From DASUXY01 sp036377675 (GTDB taxonomy: Bacteria; Bacillota; Bacilli; Bacillales; Amphibacillaceae), in NCBI GenBank assembly GCA_036377675.1, contig DASUXY010000003.1:1-37013 (forward strand): a DNA stretch of 37,013 nt. Direction: 5' to 3'. Position numbers and translations under genes: made by a program. Positions 1 through 8,170 of the stretch are shown in pieces. Position 1 is the first letter of the stretch; every line of letters begins with the position of its first letter. The notes under the pieces are model-generated. The model made no database searches. It saw only the letters and a list, made by a program, of their open reading frames with translations, and was not told the DNA's origin.

Positions 1-159
1 AGTTTTTTATAATCGTTATGTGTCGACATTGTGTGAATGACTTCTTTTAAGTTCTGCCGTTTTCGTACGATGAATGCATATAGAAAGAAGCAATCCATCT
101 GAAGTGTCGACCTAATTTTATTTTTTCTTGTTAAACATATAATTAGAGGAGCGTTCAAT
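1..159 (+). promoter_or_regulatory. secA upstream region with possible -10 box
   Basis: This is the non-coding stretch before secA. A perfect TATAAT lies at 8-13, but its -35 partner would fall outside the window, so a promoter with a leader of about 140 nt is only a possibility. The octamer GTGTCGAC occurs twice, at 20-27 and 104-111. The ribosome binding site AGAGGAG is at 145-151, eight bases before the secA ATG. A second TATAAT at 138-143 is too close to the start codon to be a convincing promoter. No gene is seen here. Confidence 0.3.
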
Positions 160-2673
160 ATGCTAGGGTTTTTGAAAAATATTTTTGGCAGTCGAAACTC
201 AAGAGAATTGAAAAGAATACAAAAAACAGTTGATCAAATCGAAGCACTAGAGCCAGAGTATGAAAAGCTCTCAGATGAACAGTTGAAGCAAAAGACAGAA
301 GAATTTAAGGAACGCTACCAGAATGGGGAGAGTTTAGACGAACTTTTAGTTGAAGCGTATGCAGTTGTTCGTGAAGGTTCTAAGCGTGTCTTAAACATGC
401 GTCCATTTACGGTTCAGCTCATCGGTGCTGTCGCCCTTCATGAAGGGAATATAGCCGAAATGAAAACAGGTGAAGGGAAGACATTAGCTGCGACAATGCC
501 GGCATATTTAAATGCTTTATCTGGAAAAGGCGTTCACATCATTACAGTGAACGATTATTTAGCTGACCGCGATGCCGCAGAAATGGGAAAATTGTATAAC
601 TTCTTAGGTATGACCGTCGGTTTAAATGAGACTGGCTTGTCTAAAGAGGAAAAAAAGGAAGCGTATGAAGCAGATATTACGTATGGAACGAATAACGAAT
701 TTGGCTTTGATTATTTACGAGATAATATGGTTTTGTATAAAGAACAAATGGTACAACGTCCACTTCATTTTGCAATTATCGACGAGGTCGACTCCATTTT
801 AATTGATGAAGCGAGAACACCGTTAATTATTTCCGGTTCAGCACAAAAGTCAGCGACAGCTTATCAACGGGCGAATGCCTTTGTCAATACGTTAAATCAA
901 GAAACGGATTATACGTATGATGAAAAGACAAAAGGTGTCCAACTTACAGAAGAAGGAATTAATAAAGCTGAACAATATTTCTCAATCGACAACTTATTTG
1001 ATTTAGAACACGTAACGTTAACGCATCACATTAATCAAGCGTTAAAAGCACACGTTTCCATGCAACGCGATACCGATTATGTCGTGCAGGAAGGTCAAGT
1101 TGTCATCGTGGATCAGTTTACGGGACGTTTGATGAAAGGGCGCCGTTATAGTGAAGGGTTACACCAAGCGATTGAAGCAAAAGAAGGGTTGAACATCCAA
1201 AATGAAAGCATGACACTTGCTTCGATTACATTTCAAAACTTTTTCCGAATGTACCAGAAGCTTTCAGGAATGACGGGAACAGCTAAAACGGAAGAGGAAG
1301 AATTTAGAAACATTTACAATATGGATGTCATTGCCATACCGACGAATGAACCGATTGCAAGAATAGACCATCCGGACTTAATCTATCGCACGATGGAAGG
1401 AAAGTTTCGAGCCGTTGTTGAGGAAATTAAAGAACGACATAAAAAAGGACAACCTGTGTTAGTCGGAACAGTCGCGGTTGAAACGAGTGAATTAATCTCT
1501 AAATTATTAAAAAAGGCGAAGATTAAGCATAATGTTTTAAATGCAAAGAACCATTTTCGGGAAGCTGAGATTATCGAACAAGCAGGACAAAAAGGAGCGG
1601 TCACCATCGCGACGAACATGGCTGGTCGTGGAACAGATATCCAGCTTGGTGAAGGTGTTAAAGAGTTAGGTGGCCTTGCTGTTATTGGAACGGAACGCCA
1701 TGAATCTCGACGGATCGATAACCAACTCCGTGGGCGTGCGGGCCGTCAAGGCGATCCCGGTATGTCCCAATTTTACTTGTCAATGGAAGATGAATTAATG
1801 CGTCGCTTCGGTTCTGATAACTTAAGTAATATGATGGATCGACTCGGGATGGATGATTCTGAGCCTATCAAAAGTAAAATGGTATCTCGAGCAGTTGAAT
1901 CTGCGCAAAAACGCGTCGAAGGTAATAACTTTGATGCTCGTAAAACAATTCTGTCTTATGATGATGTTTTACGTGAGCAACGAGAAATTATTTATAAACA
2001 GCGAATGCAGGTCATTGAAACAGAGGATGATCTTCGTGAAATTATCGAAAATATGATTTTATCAACAGTTGAACGTGTCGTCGGTGCTCATACACAAGAT
2101 GAAGACGAAGAATTGTGGAATTACGATGCAATTGTTGAATTTGCCCACGGTAACTTGTTACAATACGACGATATATCTGTTCAAGATATAAAAGGTAAAG
2201 ATTCTGAAGAAATTATAGAGTTTATAATGGATAAAGTGAAAGCTCGCTATGACGAAAAATCAGAAGAGCTCTCACCAGAACAGATGAAAGAATTCGAAAA
2301 GGTTATTTTGTTACGCACGGTTGATACGAAGTGGATGGATCATATTGACCAGATGGATCAATTACGTCAAGGGATTCATTTACGAGCGTATGGACAAAAC
2401 GATCCGTTACGAGAATATCAAATGGAAGGCTTCGCCATGTTTGAAGCGATGATAGAAAGCATTGAAGAAGAAGTATCGAAATACATTATGAAAGCGAATA
2501 TTCGCGAAAACTTGCAACGTGAAGAAGTTGTGAAAAATACACAAGCTGTTTCCGGTGGACAAGATCAGAAAAAGAAAAAACGTCGTCCATATGTTCGAAA
2601 ACATAATATTGGTCGAAATGATCCTTGCCCATGTGGAAGTGGCAAAAAGTATAAAAACTGTCATGGCGGATAA
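160..2673 (+). CDS. secA: Preprotein translocase ATPase SecA
   Basis: SecA is the ATP-driven motor that pushes unfolded preproteins through the SecYEG channel at the inner face of the membrane. The 837-residue product has the usual Bacillus length. Nucleotide-binding domain 1 carries the Walker A motif GEGKT (residues 104-108), followed by the DEVDSILIDEARTP segment typical of SecA; the second helicase domain has the arginine-rich GRAGRQGDPG motif. The C terminus ends in a SEC-C zinc motif with Cys823, Cys825, Cys834 and His835, the SecB/lipid-binding tail of the full-length housekeeping form, so this is SecA1 rather than an accessory SecA2. The ATG at 160 follows AGAGGAG. prfB begins 99 bp downstream, the usual Bacillus neighbour, with a hairpin between them. 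Identification is essentially certain. Confidence 0.98.
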   Translation: MLGFLKNIFGSRNSRELKRIQKTVDQIEALEPEYEKLSDEQLKQKTEEFKERYQNGESLDELLVEAYAVVREGSKRVLNMRPFTVQLIGAVALHEGNIAEMKTGEGKTLAATMPAYLNALSGKGVHIITVNDYLADRDAAEMGKLYNFLGMTVGLNETGLSKEEKKEAYEADITYGTNNEFGFDYLRDNMVLYKEQMVQRPLHFAIIDEVDSILIDEARTPLIISGSAQKSATAYQRANAFVNTLNQETDYTYDEKTKGVQLTEEGINKAEQYFSIDNLFDLEHVTLTHHINQALKAHVSMQRDTDYVVQEGQVVIVDQFTGRLMKGRRYSEGLHQAIEAKEGLNIQNESMTLASITFQNFFRMYQKLSGMTGTAKTEEEEFRNIYNMDVIAIPTNEPIARIDHPDLIYRTMEGKFRAVVEEIKERHKKGQPVLVGTVAVETSELISKLLKKAKIKHNVLNAKNHFREAEIIEQAGQKGAVTIATNMAGRGTDIQLGEGVKELGGLAVIGTERHESRRIDNQLRGRAGRQGDPGMSQFYLSMEDELMRRFGSDNLSNMMDRLGMDDSEPIKSKMVSRAVESAQKRVEGNNFDARKTILSYDDVLREQREIIYKQRMQVIETEDDLREIIENMILSTVERVVGAHTQDEDEELWNYDAIVEFAHGNLLQYDDISVQDIKGKDSEEIIEFIMDKVKARYDEKSEELSPEQMKEFEKVILLRTVDTKWMDHIDQMDQLRQGIHLRAYGQNDPLREYQMEGFAMFEAMIESIEEEVSKYIMKANIRENLQREEVVKNTQAVSGGQDQKKKKRRPYVRKHNIGRNDPCPCGSGKKYKNCHGG

Positions 2674-2715
2674 AAAATAAACGTGTGTAAAGTCGTTGGA
2701 AAATGCATAGTTTTT

Positions 2716-2750
2716 AAAGCAGCCCAAGTCGTATATAAATGGCTGCTTTT
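2716..2750 (+). terminator. Hairpin between secA and prfB, probable terminator or attenuator
   Basis: AAAGCAGCC at 2716-2724 pairs perfectly with GGCTGCTTT at 2741-2749 across a 16-nt loop, followed by only a short T-run. It sits in the 99-bp gap between secA and prfB. It could end part of the secA transcript while letting some polymerase read on into prfB. Confidence 0.5.
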
Positions 2751-2772
2751 CATAAAAATAGAGGTGAAGAGA

Positions 2773-3877
2773 ATGGAACTTGTTGATATTAAACATGAAC
2801 TTGAACGGATGATTTCGCGTACTGAACAATTTAGGGGGTCTCTTTGACTTAGAGGAAAAAGAAGCACGAATTAAAGAACTCGAATTGCAAATGGCTGAAC
2901 CGAACTTTTGGGATGACCAACAAGTAGCCCAAAAAGTTATAGCTGAAACGAACCATTTAAAGCACTTAGTGGACGGGTTTAAACAGATGGCTGAAACATT
3001 AGCTGACCTTGAAGTAACGTATGAATTGGTCAAAGAAGAAAGCGATCAAGAATTGTTCGAGGAATTGGAACGAGAAATTGTCCAATTACGGAAAGCAGTG
3101 AATGACTTTGAATTACAAATGTTGTTAAGTGAGCCTTATGATGCGAATAATGCTATTTTAGAACTACATCCAGGTGCTGGTGGAACAGAATCTCAAGACT
3201 GGGCAAGCATTATGCTGCGTATGTATCAACGGTGGTGTGAGGATAAAGGTTTTACGGTAGAAACATTGGACTATTTACCTGGTGATGAAGCAGGTGTAAA
3301 AAGTGTTACGCTATTAATTAAAGGTCACAATGCATATGGCTATTTAAAAGCTGAAAAAGGTGTTCACCGTTTAGTACGCATATCTCCTTTTGACTCGTCG
3401 GGTCGCCGTCACACGTCTTTTGTTTCGTGTGATGTCACCCCGGAAATGACAGATGATGTCGATATCGAAATCAAAAATGAAGATATTAAAATAGACACTT
3501 ACCGCTCCAGTGGTGCAGGCGGACAGCATGTTAATACGACAGATTCTGCAGTCCGCATTACCCATTTACCAACAGACATCGTCGTAACATGTCAAAATGA
3601 ACGGTCACAAATAAAAAATCGTGAATCAGCTATGAAAATGTTGAAGTCAAAATTGTATCAACTACAAATTGAAAAACAGGAAGAAGAGTTAGCTGAACTA
3701 CGCGGTGAACAAAAAGAAATCGGTTGGGGAAACCAAATTCGTTCATACGTCTTCCATCCATATACGATGGTAAAAGATCACCGAACAAATGTTGAAATAG
3801 GAAACATTCAACGGGTGATCGATGGTGATATTAACCCTTTTATCGATGCTTACTTACGTTTATACATCGATTCATAA
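2773..3877 (+). CDS. prfB: Peptide chain release factor 2 (programmed +1 frameshift)
   Basis: RF2 recognises UGA and UAA stop codons and triggers release of the finished protein. The gene is read in two frames: the ATG at 2773, behind the site GAGGTGAAG, opens 24 codons that end at an in-frame TGA (2845-2847). An internal Shine-Dalgarno-like AGGGGG at 2833-2838 and the slippery CTT-TGA-C promote a +1 shift, after which the frame is open to 3877. The joined product is about 367 residues, matching the family. Stop-codon recognition tripeptide SPF is at about residues 204-206 and the catalytic GGQ at about 249-251. The shift site is the autoregulatory device known for prfB: scarce RF2 means slow UGA decoding and more frameshifting. 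An annotation that starts at the TTG near 2885 would lose the first 37 residues. Confidence 0.97.
2833..2848 (+). promoter_or_regulatory. RF2 programmed frameshift site
   Basis: AGGGGG, then TCT CTT TGA C: an internal Shine-Dalgarno-like element three bases before the slippery CTT, with the in-frame TGA stop at 2845-2847. This is the canonical prfB +1 frameshift signal. Reading resumes at GAC (2846), giving the continuous RF2 frame. Confidence 0.95.
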
Positions 3878-3997
3878 GTTGTTTTCCTCTAGACGCCGGC
3901 AAAAAAACTGTAAAAATGTTGTCTCTATATGAGTTCACGAAAATGCCACAATTCGCCGCAAATGTTTATATATCAATGTTTTGAGTGGGTTCTTAAT

Positions 3998-4047
3998 AAA
4001 ACCTTTACACGCAAAAGGGTTTTAAAACACGTTAGATTGGTTATAAT
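3998..4047 (+). promoter_or_regulatory. Probable cccB promoter, overlapped by a weak hairpin
   Basis: A perfect -10 TATAAT lies at 4042-4047, 49 bp before the cccB start, preceded by TTGG that is nearly an extended -10. No good -35 is seen at the right spacing. An imperfect hairpin AAAACC-TTT/AAA-GGTTTT (about 3998-4023), possibly the prfB terminator, occupies the -35 zone. The rest of the prfB-cccB gap shows nothing else I can name. Confidence 0.5.
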
Positions 4048-4095
4048 ATAGGTGTTGGTAGTATTCTATTAATTTTTGGTAAGGGGGACTTTTGA

Positions 4096-4437
4096 ATGAA
4101 AAAGTGGTTAATGGCAGTTTTATTCGGTTCAGCCCTCGTCTTAGGTGCATGTGGTGGAGGGGGAGATGATGGGGCTACAAATGGCGACGATGCTGCTGAT
4201 AATGGTGAAACAACTGAAGCATCAGGCGCAGAAGATCTTTACAAACAAAGTTGTGCTTCATGTCACGGAGAAGACCTATCAGGTGGTGCCGGACCAGACT
4301 TAAACAATGCTGGAGCTAACAATTCAGCTGATGAAATTAAAGACATCATCGTAAATGGTGTTGGAACTATGCCAGCTCAAGATTTATCAGATGAAGATGC
4401 ACAAACGCTTGCAGACTGGTTGGCAGAAAAGAAATAA
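4096..4437 (+). CDS. cccB: Cytochrome c-551-type lipoprotein
   Basis: A small membrane-anchored c-type cytochrome that carries electrons on the outer face of the membrane towards cytochrome oxidase. The 113-residue product starts with a lipoprotein signal peptide ending in the lipobox LGAC (Cys19 would be lipidated by Lgt, which is encoded in this window). A Gly/Asp/Glu-rich acidic linker follows (about residues 20-46), then one heme-binding CASCH motif and, near the C terminus, the MPAQ methionine that should be the sixth iron ligand. The size and architecture fit Bacillus CccB. The ATG at 4096 has the ribosome site AAGGGGGA. It is a single-gene unit between its own promoter and a strong terminator. 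The acidic linker is longer and more charged than I would expect in B. subtilis. Confidence 0.9.
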   Translation: MKKWLMAVLFGSALVLGACGGGGDDGATNGDDAADNGETTEASGAEDLYKQSCASCHGEDLSGGAGPDLNNAGANNSADEIKDIIVNGVGTMPAQDLSDEDAQTLADWLAEKK

Positions 4438-4449
4438 TAAATAAACAAT

Positions 4450-4490
4450 AAAAAACTTGGTCTAACGAATGTGGACCAAGTTTTTTATTT
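4450..4490 (+). terminator. cccB intrinsic terminator
   Basis: CTTGGTC (4456-4462) pairs with GACCAAG (4474-4480), extended by the flanking A-run and T-run, followed by TTTTTT. It begins just after the cccB stop codon. Confidence 0.9.
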
Positions 4491-4549
4491 ATCTAAAAAT
4501 GAATCGCCTCCGTTTACTATTTTGATTTTCATAAATCGCCTAAAAAACT

Positions 4550-4580
4550 AAACCCTTTAGATTTACTAAAGGGTTTCTTT
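4550..4580 (+). terminator. Second terminator-like hairpin after cccB
   Basis: AAACCCTTTAG (4550-4560) and CTAAAGGGTTT (4566-4576) form a perfect 11-bp stem with a 5-nt loop, followed by CTTTAT. It lies 60 bp after the cccB terminator and further insulates ftsEX. The gap 4438-4836 otherwise holds only the ftsE promoter region. Confidence 0.65.
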
Positions 4581-4713
4581 ATATTAGCAACAATTAAACG
4601 GATAATTTTTAACCATTATTTCCCAAATATTAATCGAATGTAACAAAATCCGCGAAAAGTCTAGGATTGAAATGAAAATGTAATCATTTTGTATCTAAAA
4701 AAATGTTGAAAGA

Positions 4714-4722
4714 TGTTATAAT
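4714..4722 (+). promoter_or_regulatory. ftsE extended -10 promoter
   Basis: TGTTATAAT is a perfect extended -10 (TG-N-TATAAT) 115 bp before ftsE. No clear -35 is visible, which extended -10 promoters tolerate. The leader after it holds related GTGACG-AATT units (4772-4795) and an inverted TCACGTTAC (4751-4759). Confidence 0.6.
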
Positions 4723-4836
4723 GGATTGGGATTGTGAGGAACAGCTCGATTCACGTTACATTTTATATCGTGTGACGTAATTTAAGTGACGAATTGATTG
4801 AAATAGAATGTTACTAAAACGTAAAGGTGAGAATAT

Positions 4837-5523
4837 ATGATTTTAATGATGGATGTCGCGAAGACATATGATAATGGGGTAACTGCCTTAAACGGCATTA
4901 ATGTAGATATAAAGCCTGGTGAATTTGTATACATAGTAGGACCAAGTGGTGCAGGAAAGTCGACACTTGTAAAATTAATCTACCGAGAGGAAAAACCGAC
5001 AAGTGGCGAAATTGTCGTCAACAATACGAACATTAATAAACTGAAAGAAAAAGAGATCCCTTACTTACGTAGAGAAATAGGTGTCGTTTTCCAGGACTTT
5101 AAATTGCTTCCAAAACTATCAGCCTACGAAAATGTTGCTTTTGCGCTGGAAGTAATCGAAGAACACCCACGAATCATTCGAAGACGAGTAATGGAAGTAT
5201 TGGAGCTTGTTGGTTTGCGAGGAAAAGCACGTTCTTTACCACACGAACTATCCGGCGGTGAGCAACAACGACTATCGATTGCTCGTGCGATTGCTAATAA
5301 TCCGAAGATCGTTATTGCGGACGAGCCGACAGGAAACCTGGATCCCGACACGTCATGGGAAATTATGCGAGTTTTTGAAGAAATTAATGATCGAGGAACA
5401 ACTGTAATTATGGCAACTCACAGTAAAGAAATCGTCAATACAATTAAAAAGCGTGTTATTGCAATAGAAAATGGGTCGATCGTCAGGGATGAGGATCGGG
5501 GTGAATACGGCTATGAAGCCTAG
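4837..5523 (+). CDS. ftsE: Cell division ATP-binding protein FtsE
   Basis: FtsE is the cytoplasmic ATPase of the FtsEX complex, an ABC-type machine that does not transport but transmits ATP-driven shape changes across the membrane to switch on cell-wall hydrolases. The 228 residues contain a Walker A motif GPSGAGKS (35-42), the Q-loop VFQDFKLLP, the ABC signature LSGGEQQR, Walker B VIADEPTGNLDP and the switch histidine in ATHSKE. The ATG at 4837 follows AAAGGTGA. The last codons overlap ftsX, which implies translational coupling and equal amounts of both subunits. Length and sequence are typical; no oddities. Confidence 0.97.
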   Translation: MILMMDVAKTYDNGVTALNGINVDIKPGEFVYIVGPSGAGKSTLVKLIYREEKPTSGEIVVNNTNINKLKEKEIPYLRREIGVVFQDFKLLPKLSAYENVAFALEVIEEHPRIIRRRVMEVLELVGLRGKARSLPHELSGGEQQRLSIARAIANNPKIVIADEPTGNLDPDTSWEIMRVFEEINDRGTTVIMATHSKEIVNTIKKRVIAIENGSIVRDEDRGEYGYEA

Positions 5524-6406
5524 AACGTTAAAACGGCATTTGCGAGAAGGTATTAAAAACATTTTTCGAAATGGTTGGATGTCAGTCGCTTCCATCAGTG
5601 CAGTGACCGTGACGTTAATGTTAGTAGGTGCGTTCGTAGCATTGATGTTGAATCTCAACCATATGGCGGAGCAAGTTGAAAAAGATGTAGAAATAAACGT
5701 TCATATTGATCGAACAGCAGAGGAGGAAGAGATTCAACAATTAGGGAAGCAAATAGAAGAATTTAAGAAGGTTGACACCGTTGTCTTTTCTTCCAAAGAT
5801 GAAGAACTTGAAAAGTTAATCGACAGTATGGGGGAAGAAGGGAAATCTTGGGGGTTATTTGAACAGGACAATCCTTTAAATCATGTTTATATCGTTAAAG
5901 CACTTAATCCTGATGAAACAGAACATATTGCTAATCAAGTAAAGAAACTTGACCATGTAGAAGACGTTGTTTACGGAAAAGAAGTCGTTGAACGCCTCTT
6001 CAAGTTCAACAATCAGGCACGTACAATCGGTCTTATACTGATTATCGGGCTTTTATTTACAGCAATCTTTCTAATTTCCAATACAATTAAACTGACAATT
6101 ATGGCTAGAAGTACAGAAATAGGCATTATGAAATTAGTCGGTGCAACGAATTGGTTTATTAGATGGCCGTTTTTCATTGAAGGTATGTTACTCGGATTAT
6201 TCGGCTCGATTATTCCAATCGCTGGAGTATTGACCGGTTACTATTATTTAGATAAAAATATTAGTCCACACATTACCTTTAAATTTGCGGAGTTGTTACC
6301 ATTTAACCCATTGGCTTGGCAACTATCGCTCATGATTGTTGCACTCGGTGTCATCATCGGTATTTGGGGAAGTATGATGAGTATCCGTAAATTCCTTAAA
6401 GTTTAA
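5513..6406 (+). CDS. ftsX: Cell division protein FtsX (permease-like subunit)
   Basis: FtsX is the membrane partner of FtsE; its large extracellular loop binds the coiled coil of a murein hydrolase or its activator. I place the start at ATG 5513, eight bases after GGGGTGA, giving 297 residues that begin MKPRTLKRHLREG, as in other Bacillus FtsX; an upstream ATG at 5471 in the same frame would add 14 residues lying inside ftsE. The start overlaps the ftsE stop by 11 bp. One membrane segment near the N terminus (about residues 24-45) is followed by an acidic extracellular domain (about 50-165) and three C-terminal membrane segments. The next gene, 52 bp on, is a secreted coiled-coil M23 peptidase and so the obvious partner. 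Confidence 0.96.
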   Translation: MKPRTLKRHLREGIKNIFRNGWMSVASISAVTVTLMLVGAFVALMLNLNHMAEQVEKDVEINVHIDRTAEEEEIQQLGKQIEEFKKVDTVVFSSKDEELEKLIDSMGEEGKSWGLFEQDNPLNHVYIVKALNPDETEHIANQVKKLDHVEDVVYGKEVVERLFKFNNQARTIGLILIIGLLFTAIFLISNTIKLTIMARSTEIGIMKLVGATNWFIRWPFFIEGMLLGLFGSIIPIAGVLTGYYYLDKNISPHITFKFAELLPFNPLAWQLSLMIVALGVIIGIWGSMMSIRKFLKV

Positions 6407-6458
6407 GTGTTTGGACAAAAGTAGATACATAGATTTATGTAGGGAAAGGGGAAGAATC

Positions 6459-7988
6459 TTGAAGAAGTTTAATGCATATGCGTTAGCAACATTTTTAGCA
6501 TTGTCTACTAGTACGGGTTATGTGTCGGCTCAATCCACCAAAGGATTGAATGAAGAGTTGAATAAGTTGGAAGAGGAACAGGGACAAATTTCTGATAAAC
6601 GTGGACATGTCATTCAAGATAAGAGAAAAACGGCGGAAAAAATTAAGAAAAATATAGATGAACAAAAAGATATTAATGATGATATTAAAGCTATTGATGA
6701 ACAATTGACAAAAATGAAAGAAAAAATCAATCAAAAGGAAACTGAAATTTCACAGACGAATCAAGAAATGGAAGATTTAGGAGAGCAAATTGAACAGCTC
6801 GTTATCGATATTGAAGATTTAGAAGAAAGAATAGCTAAACGTGAAGAGCTGTTAAAAGACCGTCTCCGCTCCATCCAAAAAAATGGTGGCCCAATGAAAT
6901 TTGTTGAAGTTATTTTAGGTTCGAAAGATTTTGGTGATTTTATTAGTCGTACATCTACTGTAAATACGATTATGGATCAAGACAAATCGATTATGGAAGA
7001 ACATGACGAAGACAAAAATGAATTAGAAAGTAAAAAGGTAGAAGTCGAGCGGAAAAAATTAGAAGTCGAGCAGAAAAAGGAATCTTTGGAAAACCAGAAG
7101 AAAGAACTTGTCACATTAGAACAACAACTCGACCAACAAATTGCTGAAAAAGAGGAATTGGTTATAGAGTTAGTAGAAGAACAAGGTGAACTAGAACAAT
7201 ATCATTTAACGTTGGAAGAGGAACAAGAAATATTGGATTCTCAAGATGCTGCTATTGAGAAAGCTAAACAGTTAGCTAAAGAACAAAAAGGTGACCTCGA
7301 ACGTCAAGTAGAAAAAGAGGCACAGAAAGAAACAGAACAAAAAGAGCAGCAAAAACTACAAGAACAACAAGTACGAGAATCTCAAGAAGTAAACTCTGAA
7401 GACTCAGGAGCAAAAACAACAGAAAAAGCAAATGAAGTTGAAGAAGAAGCTACAACGGCACCGTCAGCTTCAGCTCCAAGTTCAAGTCCTAAGACGAGCT
7501 TTAGTTCAAATTCAAGCTCAAGTGAAAATGCATCGAATTCAGAACCAGTAGTAGAACAACAACAGCCACAGCCAACAAGTGACTTCATTTGGCCAGCGGC
7601 AGGAGGAGTAACTTCGTCTTACGGTACGAGAGTTCATCCGAAAACAGGGCAAACGAAGTTGCATGCCGGAATTGATATAGGCTCTCCAATCGGCACGCCA
7701 CTGCATGCAGCAGCATCGGGTGTTGTTGTGACGGCTGGTACAATGAATGGATATGGAAAAACAATTATGATTTCCCATTCAATGAATGGAAAAACATATA
7801 CAACTTTATATGCACACTTGAATGACATTAACGTTTCAACTGGACAAAAAGTGTCACAAGGTGATGTAATCGGTGCAACAGGAAACACAGGAATGTCTAC
7901 GGGACCACACTTGCATTTTGAAATTCATGAAGGTCCATGGAACGCTGCAAAAAGTAATTCTGTTAACCCGATGTCATATTTACCTTAA
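6459..7988 (+). CDS. Secreted M23 peptidoglycan endopeptidase with N-terminal coiled coil (EnvC-like)
   Basis: A secreted cell-wall hydrolase or hydrolase activator. I choose TTG 6459, behind AAAGGGGAAG, giving 509 residues that begin with a normal signal peptide (MKKFNAYALA, cleavage near VSAQ); an earlier TTG at 6411 would add 16 residues before it. A Glu/Lys/Gln-rich coiled coil covers about residues 30-310, then a Ser/Glu/Ala low-complexity linker to about 370, then a LytM/M23 domain to the end. The zinc site is complete: His402, Asp406 and His486, with the further histidines His453 and His484 in place, so the enzyme should be catalytically active, unlike E. coli EnvC. Its position right after ftsEX, and a coiled coil like those of PcsB and EnvC, suggest that FtsX controls it. 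B. subtilis uses CwlO, an NlpC/P60 enzyme, for that role. The function is inferred, not proven. Confidence 0.88.
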   Translation: MKKFNAYALATFLALSTSTGYVSAQSTKGLNEELNKLEEEQGQISDKRGHVIQDKRKTAEKIKKNIDEQKDINDDIKAIDEQLTKMKEKINQKETEISQTNQEMEDLGEQIEQLVIDIEDLEERIAKREELLKDRLRSIQKNGGPMKFVEVILGSKDFGDFISRTSTVNTIMDQDKSIMEEHDEDKNELESKKVEVERKKLEVEQKKESLENQKKELVTLEQQLDQQIAEKEELVIELVEEQGELEQYHLTLEEEQEILDSQDAAIEKAKQLAKEQKGDLERQVEKEAQKETEQKEQQKLQEQQVRESQEVNSEDSGAKTTEKANEVEEEATTAPSASAPSSSPKTSFSSNSSSSENASNSEPVVEQQQPQPTSDFIWPAAGGVTSSYGTRVHPKTGQTKLHAGIDIGSPIGTPLHAAASGVVVTAGTMNGYGKTIMISHSMNGKTYTTLYAHLNDINVSTGQKVSQGDVIGATGNTGMSTGPHLHFEIHEGPWNAAKSNSVNPMSYLP

Positions 7989-8016
7989 GCAAACTATATA
8001 TTTTCGATTTTTGTCG

Positions 8017-8048
8017 AAGGCATCCCTCATTTTGGGATGCCTTTTTTC
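8017..8048 (+). terminator. Terminator of the ftsEX-M23 operon
   Basis: AGGCATCCC (8018-8026) pairs with GGGATGCCT (8034-8042) over a 7-nt loop and runs into TTTTTT. It is the end of the ftsE-ftsX-M23 transcript. Confidence 0.92.
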
Positions 8049-8135
8049 TAAAACGAAGTTGATCAATTATCGATTTAACTACCGAAATCATAGTCAGAAG
8101 TGAGATAACATGGTATGCTTTTCAATATTAGATCG

Positions 8136-8141
8136 TATAAT
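8136..8141 (+). promoter_or_regulatory. Possible ctpB -10 box
   Basis: A perfect TATAAT at 8136-8141 lies 30 bp before ctpB, in a short gap that follows a strong terminator, so a promoter is needed here. I see no convincing -35. In B. subtilis ctpB is transcribed in the forespore by sigma-G, and I cannot confirm a sigma-G motif. Confidence 0.35.
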
Positions 8142-8170
8142 TTGTTAAATACGTAATTTGGGGTGAGTAC

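Noticed and set aside
138..143. TATAAT just before secA as a promoter
   Set aside because: The transcript would start at the ribosome site, and no -35 is found at suitable spacing.
2773..2890. The in-frame TGA early in prfB as a sequencing error or pseudogene
   Set aside because: The surrounding AGGGGG and CTTTGAC are the canonical RF2 frameshift signal, and the rest of the protein is intact.
2407..3033. A 208-codon reverse-strand frame across the secA-prfB junction
   Set aside because: It is antisense to two certain genes, has a composition expected of a shadow frame, and has no motif.
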